Below are positions 55,701 to 64,000 of a stretch of DNA of 64,000 nucleotides, piece after piece. Made by a program: the position numbers and the translations under genes. Location: contig OY720638.1 in assembly GCA_963169105.1 (NCBI GenBank), positions 9,224,749-9,288,748 on the forward strand, in the 5' to 3' direction. The stretch is from Ceriagrion tenellum (taxonomy: Eukaryota > Arthropoda > Insecta > Odonata > Coenagrionidae). The notes beneath the pieces are model-generated. The model saw only the letters and a list, made by a program, of their open reading frames with translations. It did not search any database and was not told the origin of the DNA. Within the stretch, counting starts at the first letter, position 1; every line of letters begins with the position of its first letter.

Positions 55701-58700
55701 GTCCCACCAAATCCCTATGTAAAAGTATTAGTAAATACCTCTAATGAGCGAGCTCCTGCTTTACAAAAATTCCTGATAAACGAGATGAAAGATTGGCCCT
55801 GACTCGTAATATTTACCTCTTCATAATGTATTTTGCCAATAAAATTGTTAATATTGTCTATTTTGCAGGATTTTTGCGGTTTTAAAGACAAAAAGGGCCA
55901 ATCAGAGACTCCGTGAGAAATAGCAAATCAGAAAGCACCTTCTTGTTCATCGTATTTCTGGAAACTTGAATACGTGACTTAATATCAGCATGGTTAGGGA
56001 GCCATCAGAAGGAATGTGCATCGGTAATCGCTGGTCAACTTCGTTTATCTTCGGTTCTGCAGCTGATATTTTCATGCGGTGGAGTGCCACCATTAATCAT
56101 TACATTTGAACGAGTGAGAACATGGACGAGTATTATTAGTTCTCAAAGGCTCCAAGATCATCTGTTGCATGATGGCAACCCTGTATCCAATGTAAACCCG
56201 GAGTAAATTCGGAGGTGGTGGAGATATTGTGACAACCTACGGCAGCCCATTTCCTCATTTTAGAGGAGCTGTCGCATTCTCTACTTGTGCGACACGGAAA
56301 GCCGCCCTTAGTTCCTCCTTAATTTTTGCATACCTTCCTTCCTACGGTGGGTTAATAACAATGTCCTCCGCCACATATCAACTGTCGAGCTGGCTAATGA
56401 CATGGAAAAACTTAGTGGCATCATGGGTAACTTCACTTAAATGGAGTTGCCCCTCTAACAGGACAAACTACAGGGCCAATAACTTGGGTCAAAAGGGTAG
56501 GCGCGCACACTTATGAGGTTAACTACACTATTTTCGGCACCCATCCAAACACAAACTCACAAAAATAATACTTAAATAAACCGGTGGCGATTCTTTTGGG
56601 CCCAGTGGTGGTAAAAATCCCTCGATCTAAATTATTCCAAAAAAGCTTTCTATCATGTCGAGGACAACAGTTTAGAAGGCGCTGAACGAATGAGACGGTG
56701 AAATCCTCTACACTCAATTTATTATTTAACTTCAAGGCACTAGGTGACAGAAAAAAACCATCGTGGTGGTGTAGCTTGGCCTCCTTTTTCTTTGTCGAGT
56801 TGCTTAAGCGCGTAGTGATACACACTTCTGCCAACCCGCTCTTCTGTAGCGGCCGCAAGGTGACCTCTCGTGGAAGAACGGTGAAACACAAACAACCCAG
56901 CCGCTGTGGCCGCCACAGTGGTAGCCCTGCCACTCTGGCCCATGGGCAGTCGACTGTAGTTCGTCCTGTGATTCGTTGCTATAAAATTGCTCAAACAGAA
57001 TTCCAGAACAATTACTTAATAATAATGTCCGCAGCTTATTTCTGGCTTAGCTTAAGGACTGCCAGAAGGTTCTTCATGAGCTTGGAGGGATTGCCTCCAT
57101 GGTAGTGTGGCGAAGTGGAATGCTGCGGGCAAATAAAAAACTGCATGTTTGCTGGCGTCAAACAGTCAACTGTAAACGTTTAAGTTGAGCGTGGTTGAAC
57201 TCCCTCAATCTCGGTCTAAGCGGTGGACACTTTCACGCAATCGTTTAAGCATTCATTCCAACCCATGTATTCTTCTTGACTTCAGAATGGAAGTTAATGT
57301 GGACGCCAATCGTAAACTGGGCTTCAAATCCTCAAATTACTTTCGAAGAGAACGGTAGAGATAATCGTTTGTGGTCCTCGGCAGATATTTTACCTTTTAT
57401 GGAGTTTTGCAAACCACTTCCCTGGAAAATTATGGCACAACACCGGGACATTTATTTTAACCCTGGAGTGATGCAACGTGCAAATCACCTCCCAGATATT
57501 AACTCCCGAATTACAAACTGGTCAAATTTCACTCCCTCGAATTTCGTTATTAAGAGGTTCTACTGCACTAAGTTGCGTCAAGTTTCACTTCAAAACCACC
57601 GCACGGGGCATTGGCAACACCGCCTTCATTACCTTCCGGAGCATTACATATGCCGACGCATGCACCCCAATGATCATTATACCTGCCATTTTTATTATTT
57701 GTTCCACCTATAGACCAAAAATATTTTTTTTTCATCAAATACGAAGTTTTGAGCGGCAGAAAAATATACACCTAGCATAGAACGCTTTATAAAACATCGT
57801 TTTTATTACACCGTGAAATTTTGTTTTTGTTGTTCCATCGTGCCATGGTTTAGCACCGCAAATGTAAGGAAAATTAAGCTGGTCCTCTTTGAGGAATGAT
57901 TAATGAGTTGTTAGGTTCTTAACAGTCATTAAATACAAATATGGGGGGAATGAAAATACGCTCACCTACGGAAATAAATTTTCACGAGGCTATGTTGAAA
58001 GGGAAGAGAGGGAGTTGTCTCCTTTTCTAAAAATAGGTCATTATACTTAAAGTACAATGAATAGATCGACATTAACTGGAGTCCGGGTTTGAAACTAGTC
58101 ACACTATTTTAATATCGCCAAATTCTGATACTATACCCCATAGTTGGGACCACTATACTACTACCGAACTGTGGTAATGCACAAAAAAATTTCCAGTTTA
58201 GCCAGGAAAACAGTAAAAACCAGCAATTCAGTCAAAAAAAAATACATGGAAAGATTTTGAATCACCTCAATGGAAAATAAATATGAATGCACTAGAATAC
58301 GAAAAAAATCCAGCAGTGTTTACTTAACTATCATTCTTCATTTCTAACTGAGAAAGTAATAGCTTTATTGTAAAACAAATTTCTGATCAGTTTTATTCTT
58401 CAAACACAAAATAATGAGATTTTAGATTAAGGAAAAACAGAATAAAACTCATGGGTTCGTAATTTTACAAGAAAATGTAAGCAAGAGATTTGAATGTCTT
58501 TAAAAGTCATTTTTTATTCAAGTATTGAGAATGATAAGCAACTGGGAAACATAATGAAGGTAAACCATGGTTCAGATTCAAGATTTGGTATCTGGTAAAA
58601 ATAGGAGATTTGAATTCGAGATTCGAATTCCATAAATTCAGAATTCAACCCATCACCTCCTTTTCACTTTTTGCCCATATTAAGAAGACCATTGGTTTTA

Positions 58701-59885
58701 AGGGAGAATATTTGCCAAGCAGGATCCACATTCCAATTTCCCATAAAATCATAACATTACACGGCTACAACTCTTTCTCTCCTAGAAATTGTTACAGTTG
58801 TCCATTACTTAAGGCTCAGCATGATCTGCGTAAGAGAATCGAATTTACAATTTCGGGCAACTTTTTTTATAACAAAAATTTTTTTCTTAAAATGAAATAC
58901 ATATATTCATAAACTACTACAAATATACTTAAGAGTTATCATCACACATTGAAGCTAATACTGATTTTAGGCTTTTTCATCATCACACGTCAGTTGTTAA
59001 GAGTGCAAACAAACAGTTTTTTTCTTCAGCTAGCCATAGACGAGTATTTTTAAGACTGAAAATAACAAGTTAATCTAATTATGATTTTGTCGTGATCGCC
59101 TGTTGAAGCCATATAATTCAGAGAGCTAATTTGTTAACAGGCAGCAAACATTGAACGGACGGTCAATGGTTACGGGGCTGAACAAGGCCCTTGTCTTTTG
59201 GAAAAAAAATCGACTTTACAATAGTTCTATTAGACAGAATATTGCCAGTACCTTCCATTTGCTGCTATATTTGTGCTTGGGTACTTTCCATTTTTCAAAA
59301 TAGCCAACTGCCGTCAGCCACCCAGTGTGAGGCAAACCTGAGCATGAAACAAGGCTTCTCTTTCATGAGCAAAGGTAGCACTGGAGTACAAATAAAGAGT
59401 AATTTGCATGAATGTGGAATAACGAAAGCAATGTCTCACACACGAATGAAATTTTCAGAATTATTTCGCACCATTATTCAGGTAGCACTTAAAAACAATC
59501 ACTTCCACACGAGGTAGAGGCAGGCAACCAATGATGCATATCATTAAGACAATGCTAAATATGGTGGTATTTTACCACATACTAGAACTGAGTGCATTAA
59601 AACTCTAAAATATAATCCTCTTTACGAGTGAATCTCATTAATTTGCCAGAAATGTAAACCACCTATGTACTGTATCTCACCAGGGTTTAATGCAAAGTCT
59701 TCAGTTTCACAGATTCAACAGGTTTCAAACTTGTTTTCGCGATAATAATTTTGTATTTGATTCTTTTTGGCTTTAGTCCCAGTGTCAGTTCTAAGCTCAA
59801 GAACTGGTGGAACCAAGAACCGAAGAACTGACCCATCCCCATAACAAACAACTATAAGAGAAACCTAATCCACTGCAGGTGACAA
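55701..59885. other. 4.2 kb without a recognised gene
   Basis: A GC-rich stretch at 56760-56960 (with GCGGCCGC) and ORFs at 56229-57713 on both strands have no recognised domain and no convincing splice context. The part just left of 59886 should include the 3' UTR of the DNAJC21-like gene. Confidence 0.45.
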
Positions 59886-60041
59886 TTAGGAAAACTTATG
59901 TCTACATTTAGCTGACTTCTCTTCTATCGTTGAGCCAGTTTTACCAAGGTACACAGAATGTCCTGTAGTTTTCAGGTGACAGAAAAGTTTATTTTTGGAC
60001 TGGAAGGTACCATTGCAGACTGCACACGTGTGACTGAGATC
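59886..60041 (-). CDS. DNAJC21: DNAJC21/JJJ1-like co-chaperone, last coding exon
   Basis: The exon starts after the acceptor TTTGTTTTTCAAG| (minus strand, boundary at 60041) in phase 0. It encodes DLSHTCAVCNGTFQSKNKLF and CHLKTTGHSVYLG before a Ser/Lys-rich tail and TAA. The C-x2-C-x12-H-x5-H finger with SKNKLF.HLK.TGH matches the C-terminal zinc finger of DNAJC21/Jjj1. That J-protein stimulates Hsp70 in late 60S ribosomal subunit maturation. The preceding exon (61440-61616) ends in phase 0, so the two join in frame. The J domain lies further upstream, beyond the right edge of the window. The gene symbol is assigned from this finger. Confidence 0.75.
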   Translation of the reverse strand, partial: DLSHTCAVCNGTFQSKNKLFCHLKTTGHSVYLGKTGSTIEEKSAKCRHKFS

Positions 60042-60584
60042 CTTGAAAAACAAAGGGCAAATAATGAACAATTAAATTTGAATTATTTAAGCCATCCAGG
60101 GCTGTAAATCGTTCCACATAAAAATATCCAGAAATATCTATTTTCATAGCAACAAACATGTAAAGGGTATTCACGCAATATAAAATAATTCGAGAGGCCC
60201 AAATGGGGATATAGCAAGAACAACATTGTGAGGGAAAATTTGATCATACTGACACTCCTGATATATTTTCAATGGCATTCAATGATTACAACTTTTGCGA
60301 CAAAAAAATGACTTGCAGCATTAAGAAACCTTTTAAAATTTCAAATTTTGTCCATTTTCAGTGTTTGTAATACTATTTCTCATTGACTCCCTGACTCCTC
60401 AGCCCTGGCTGCACTAGGTTCTTGGGACTCATTATGGAATGGTTGAAACCAATGGAAATACTGAAGCAGAAGTACCGTTGTTAGTACTAACATATATCTA
60501 TTGTTATATTGACTTTTTACAAAGTATTTACTTCTACATTAAACTTATTATCACACACGGATATGAGCTTTCAGTGTTATTATA

Positions 60585-60740
60585 AAGTTATAGCAAAGCC
60601 TTTAACCAGTATATTTTATAAAAACTAAGAGGAAGGTACTTCACCAAAACAGTTAAAAGCAGGTAAAATAGTCCCTTTGCATAAAACATGCAATAAGAAT
60701 TACAGAAACAATTATAGACCTATTTCAATTCTTCCAGCCA
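60585..60740 (+). pseudogene. LINE RT N-terminal fragment
   Basis: The plus strand encodes PKQLKAGKIVPLHKTCNK, then NNYRPISILPA, the conserved start of Jockey/CR1-type RT domains. It has one stop upstream. It lies inside the intron in the antisense orientation to the host gene and ends abruptly near 60740. Confidence 0.75.
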
Positions 60741-60859
60741 CGATCACGTGAATCTGTGCGAATCACGATTTTTGGCCATCTAGATCACGAATCAAGGTAT
60801 GAGAGGTAAAACTTTCTTGCTGCTTGAATTTTACTTGAAAGAAATAAAACAATTGTAAA

Positions 60860-61009
60860 GGAACACATAAAATTGATGAACACAATGGTGGTGTGAAGGT
60901 GTAAAGATGGCCAATTCCAAGTGGAAAAAACCCGACTGGAATTCCCACACGGAATCAGCCATCTTTACACCTTCACAACACCACTGTGTTTGTCAATTTT
61001 ATGTGTTCC
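60860..61009. mobile_element. 150-bp foldback element in the intron
   Basis: GGAACACATAAAATTGATGA at the left is matched by the inverse ending at 61009. The arms share AC.CAGTGGTG.TGTGAAGGTG and TAAAGATGGC around a 40-bp centre (TTCCAAGTGG...CCACACGGAA). Flanking duplications were not resolved. The matching ORFs on the two strands are a consequence of the symmetry. Confidence 0.85.
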
Positions 61010-61188
61010 TATCCACTTTCTTTCTACCTTTCTGTTGAAAACCCTTACACTCCAACAACATATTGATCATTCCACTATCCTTTTTCCCATTTGCTTAAAG
61101 GTCTTTCAATGCACACTTTTCAGCTGTTTTTATTAGATCATGCCATTGGTACAAAATTAATTTTAATTCAAAATACTGAATAGCCTGT

Positions 61189-61422
61189 ATGGTGCAAAAA
61201 TATAAGGAAATATTAAATGATGAGAAGGCTCAAATAAAACTTGGAGTAACTCCAAATGTCACTTGCACCAAAGACAAACTTTGCAGAGTAGACACTTGCC
61301 TTGACTGCACCATTCGGCAAAATCTTGAATACATATCAGATGAATATAATCACCATAATCTGAACACAAATCTGACAGGTTTATCACCTACTACCAATAA
61401 ACACTTTGGAAAAAAAAACTGA
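61189..61422 (+). CDS. unidentified 77-codon ORF, antisense in the intron
   Basis: It encodes NDEKAQIKLGVTPNVTCTKD, KLCRVDTCLDCTIRQNLEYI and SDEYNHHNLNTNLTG. The composition is protein-like, with four Cys in a compact C-x6-C-x4-C-x2-C arrangement. I do not recognise a family. It could be an exon of another gene, a transposon gag/zinc-knuckle remnant, or chance. No start context or splice site decides this. Confidence 0.35.
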   Translation: MVQKYKEILNDEKAQIKLGVTPNVTCTKDKLCRVDTCLDCTIRQNLEYISDEYNHHNLNTNLTGLSPTTNKHFGKKN

Positions 61423-61439
61423 ATTTTGGGCTCTCTCAC

Positions 61440-61616
61440 CTTGGATGCATCATTCAAGTTTTTATTTTGAGAATCTGCAAGCTTCTTTTTATTCCTCTTG
61501 TCAGCAATCTTTTCAGAGTTTCCCACCACTTGGGGTGATTTTGGAGTGTCTTCATACTTGGCTTCAGTATTTTGCTGCACAGTGAATTCTTCATCAACAG
61601 ATTCCACCTTAGAATT
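61440..61616 (-). CDS. DNAJC21: DNAJC21/JJJ1-like co-chaperone, penultimate coding exon
   Basis: The exon is bounded by the acceptor TTCTTTGTAG| (61617/61616) and the donor |GTGAGAG (61440/61439), both canonical. The 177-nt exon is open for 59 codons and begins and ends in phase 0. It encodes a charged, low-complexity linker (ESVDEEFTVQQNTEAKYED, EKIADKRNKKKLADSQNKN). This is typical of the Lys/Glu-rich region before the C-terminal zinc finger in DNAJC21-like proteins. The identity rests on the next exon. Further exons lie to the right; none could be recognised before 64000. Confidence 0.7.
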
Positions 61617-61619
61617 CTA

Positions 61620-62106
61620 CAAAGAACAAATAAACATCCGATGCAATTACACAAGATACAGTTTTCTCCACTTACACTGCTCAATAAACTTCATCTGATT
61701 TTCATCTACCATCCTACTGTATATTTTAGAGATGGGATAAATAGTAGTTTTCAGAAATTAGAATAAAATCAAATACCTGATATATTTTAATACTATGAGC
61801 TAATAATAAATTAAATATAAACTTGGAAAATTATTTGCTGTTTTATTAAAAGGCTGTATCTTAAATTGAAAATTTTAATTGTTAACTTTAAGATTTCAAT
61901 ATACCTATTTCATAATCTTTGTCCTATCTATCTATCCATTTCTACACCATACAATGCAACACACTTCATATCAAGCTCTTTATCAGCCTCTTCATAATTT
62001 CCTTACCCAAGATCCTCATCATCAGCTAACTTCCATTACCACATTCTTCCTTCACTAATCCATTCTCCTCCACATGCATTTACCAGTATACCCATTTTCT
62101 TCCAGT
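61620..62106. other. no recognised feature
   Basis: AT-rich sequence, probably intron of the DNAJC21-like gene. Confidence 0.4.
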
Positions 62107-62470
62107 GTACCGCCAAAGTAAGTAGAGCATTTTAATTATTTGGGCACTGAGTTTGAAGAAAATGGGCGTTGCAGGAAAGACATAAGAAGGGGAATAGCAT
62201 TAGCAAAGGAAGCGTCCCGTAATGGAAGTGAGACAATGAGGGACCCTTGAGTAAGGATATTAAGAGACTAGTGGAGAGCTTGGTGATATGGAGTGTAGCA
62301 TTTCATGAGGAAGAAACGTGGACTCCAAGGAAGGACAACAAGAATAGACTACAGGCTTCTGAGAAATTGGTGTGGAGGAGGATGGACAACATATGGTAGA
62401 CAGAAAGGAAGACAAATGTGGAAGTGCTTGGTATGTGCCTTTGTGGATACAAAGTATAGGAGATGTGAGG
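62107..62470 (+). pseudogene. RTE-like RT C-terminal fragment
   Basis: The plus strand encodes VEHFNYLGTEFEENGRCRKD and IRRGIALAKEASRN. After frame changes it gives remnants of the ALYGAETWTLRKEDKNRLQA block (GVAFHEEETWTPRKDNKN) and WRRMDNIW. This is the post-ADD C-terminal domain of RTE-like ORF2. It has several stops. Confidence 0.75.
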
Positions 62471-63131
62471 TGCGTGGAAACCAAGCTGTATAATTATATA
62501 AAAAGTGCCACAGTGCCCTTCATCCTGCATGTTTAAAGACAATACATTGCTGACACTGGACAGAAATTTCATAGTAAAAATTGTAATAGCACATATGACT
62601 GAAAGCAAAGTATAAAATTCTGTAAATGGAAAGCAGTATTGCCTTATTGTAATGCATCATCTATTATTCATCCTTTTTAAAAGCTTTGGGACTTTGGCTT
62701 TGAATAATTCATGTATTTCAGCATCATTTATGAGGTAAAAGGAAGAGACATGACCACTGTCCAGTGGCAACTTGAGCTGCCAGGAAATATAAATGCGTTC
62801 CACTGACAAAATGTTTTTTAAATTATTTTTTCAGTAATATTACTGTAATTTTCCATATATAGTAAGCATTTTTTGCCGTGAAAATTCGTCAAAAAAGTAG
62901 GGTGTGTAATATACATGGTTACCAACATATCGCATTTTTATCCGGGTCGTAGATCACATTTAAAGTAATCTCAGTATAAGTATTCGATTTAACAATTTTG
63001 AATAAAAAATATAACACTGTTAGCACTGTTTAACACTGTTAGCACTGAATCCTTAGCAATGAAATGGTTATGGTTAGCAATTTTCATTTTCTATCATATT
63101 GTTCTTGTTGCCCTGCTACTTCTGAAAAGTA
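62471..63131. other. no recognised gene; small tandem repeat
   Basis: AACACTGTTAGCACTG-type direct repeats lie at about 63010-63048. No coding feature was seen. Confidence 0.4.
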
Positions 63132-63195
63132 CAGTCGAGTGCTGATTATTTGTTATCTCATTATCTGATTGGTGGATTATCTGCCAATCAGCCTG
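63132..63195. mobile_element. possible solitary pogo-like terminus
   Basis: CAGTCGAGTGCTGATTATTT, followed by a further TTATCTGATTGGTGGATTATC, resembles pogo-branch ends of the CAGTCGACT..CGATTATCC type. It is preceded by TA. No partner end was found in the window. A C-run follows at 63201. Confidence 0.4.
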
Positions 63196-63479
63196 CGACA
63201 GCCCCCCCCCCCTCCCATCCCCCACTCTTCCTTTGGGGCAGCTCACCTCCCTCCCTTCCCACTTATCACCATTTTTGTTCGCACTCGCAACTAGCGGTCT
63301 ACTTCAAGTCTACAAAATTGCTACATTTTCTCACTCATGAGATTTTCCTGTAGCTGGCTTTTCAACTGTACTGATAACAGTGTTGCATAATCGTGAGTCT
63401 CTGGAATCTTTCCTTATTGTTTGTGTGACCTGGGCAAATGAGCTTATCTTGCTTCTGCAACCCTTTTGTATTTACTAGA

Positions 63480-63703
63480 TGTAGATTGTTAGTCGAGGGA
63501 GCCTTTGACAGGAACTCGGGCACTTAGACCTAGAGTGGTCCATTGTACCAACCCCATTTTTAACCCGCCTGCCACACGCAGACAGGAGACAAGAGTGCCA
63601 CGGTGAAGGTATGACTGGTCACCCATCCAACCCTCATCCAGGCCCAACATTGCTTAACTTCAGTGATCTTATGGGAACTAGAGTTTCAATGAGGCTAGGC
63701 CCT
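63480..63703 (-). mobile_element. 5S rRNA-derived SINE-like sequence
   Basis: On the minus strand, 63703-63617 reads through GATCACTGAAGTTAAGCAA, TGTTGGGCCTGG and GGTTGGATGGGTGACC. These match the 5S rRNA internal control regions (box A AGTTAAGC and box C GGATGGGTGACC) in the right order and spacing. The first part of 5S (63703-63670) is diverged. After the GGTGACC the sequence departs from 5S and continues as an unrelated tail with short direct structure (GCAGACAGGAGACAAG on plus). Divergence rules out a working 5S gene. It fits a SINE3-type element or a 5S retropseudogene with adjoining sequence. Confidence 0.72.
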
Positions 63704-64000
63704 TGCTTTGTATTTACTAAGTTTCCATCGGTAATATTGTTGATATTAAATTTCTAATTACTTGAGATGGTGCTATTGACTTGTGTAAGACTTTTCAGAC
63801 GGGTTGAAGGCAATTCAATGGGCAATCAGGGAGATCTTTGCTAACAGTGATGCATCGAAGGCTTGCCACAGAATTGGGGTGGCCAGTGACCATAACTTGT
63901 TTAGCTGGAGGATCATTAAAATTGCATCGTGTGCTCAAATGGCGGAGGATACGGAATAAGATAACTCATTGTCAGAGCTAGCAAGGGACAGCCACTGCTT
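63704..64000. other. no recognised feature at right edge
   Basis: A short open frame near 63810-63950 on the plus strand has no recognised motif. Confidence 0.35.

Larger units (their letters stand above)
60042..61439 (-). other. intron of the DNAJC21-like gene
   Basis: 1398 bp. The minus-strand donor AAG|GTGAGAG is at 61440/61439 and the acceptor TTTTTCAAG at 60042. It contains a LINE RT scrap, a foldback element and an unexplained plus-strand ORF. Confidence 0.7.

Noticed and set aside
57276..57780. Long overlapping ORFs on both strands
   Set aside because: No recognisable domain. Open frames in three registers suggest chance.
61670..61735. Possible micro-exon upstream of the DNAJC21-like exons (MVDENQMKFIEQ frame)
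   Set aside because: The donor GTAAGTGG is good, but the exon cannot join the next phase-0 exon in frame without a stop.
63617..63703. Functional 5S rRNA gene
   Set aside because: The 5' third is diverged, the 3' end is replaced by unrelated sequence and no T-run terminator follows.
63810..63960. Transposase N-terminal helix-turn-helix downstream of the pogo-like end
   Set aside because: The open stretch does not match Tigger or pogo N-terminal motifs on inspection.

Overview
This is a eukaryotic genomic window, most likely from an arthropod and probably an insect. It is intron-rich, mostly AT-rich and packed with decayed transposable elements. Recognisable families are Tc1/mariner, pogo/Tigger, piggyBac, a P-type element, several RTE-like and CR1/Jockey-like non-LTR retrotransposons, a Penelope-like terminus and SINEs. 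There is no bacterial gene organisation: no operons, ribosome binding sites or dense ORFs. The organism call is inferred from this repeat mix, not from a diagnostic host gene.

Layout. 0-9.5 kb: a tRNA-derived SINE, CR1-like 3' ends in opposite orientations, a LINE fragment split by a 236-bp TA-flanked insertion, a Penelope-like hammerhead motif and a two-unit 188-bp tandem repeat. 9.5-11 kb: a piggyBac transposase relic. 14.9-16.2 kb: a complete-ended but dead mariner (TIRs plus TA duplications). 16.4-19.9 kb: a broken RTE-like LINE. About 21.6 kb: one candidate host exon with a strong splice donor. 22.7-26.2 kb: a nearly intact CR1-type LINE with a 2A-like motif and an 802-codon RT ORF. 26.6-29.6 kb: two foldback elements, an RT relic and a 15-bp tandem repeat. 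31.2-35.0 kb: a 3.75-kb element with P-type hallmarks (perfect 8-bp duplication, matching CA-initiated ends, THAP-like first exon). Nested in it is a second element with 30-bp perfect TIRs, its own 8-bp duplication and an 80-bp minisatellite. 36.2-40.8 kb: a Tigger-like element with TIRs, TA duplications and a broken transposase. 41.4-44.7 kb: minus-strand RTE-like LINEs. 49.2-51.3 kb: an RTE-like RT interrupted by another retroelement fragment, flanked by TATCC-rich inverted sequences. 59.9-61.6 kb: the only host gene I can support, the last two coding exons of a DNAJC21/JJJ1-like co-chaperone on the minus strand. 62-64 kb: more LINE debris and a 5S rRNA-derived SINE-like sequence.

The genes do not work together as a system; most are fossils of independent mobile elements, often nested. 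The useful signals are the boundaries: target-site duplications and reading frames restored across insertions, which give the order of events. The most unusual items are the P-type element with its nested 8-bp-TSD element, the hammerhead motif, the 2A-like motif in the CR1-type LINE, and the 5S-derived SINE-like sequence.
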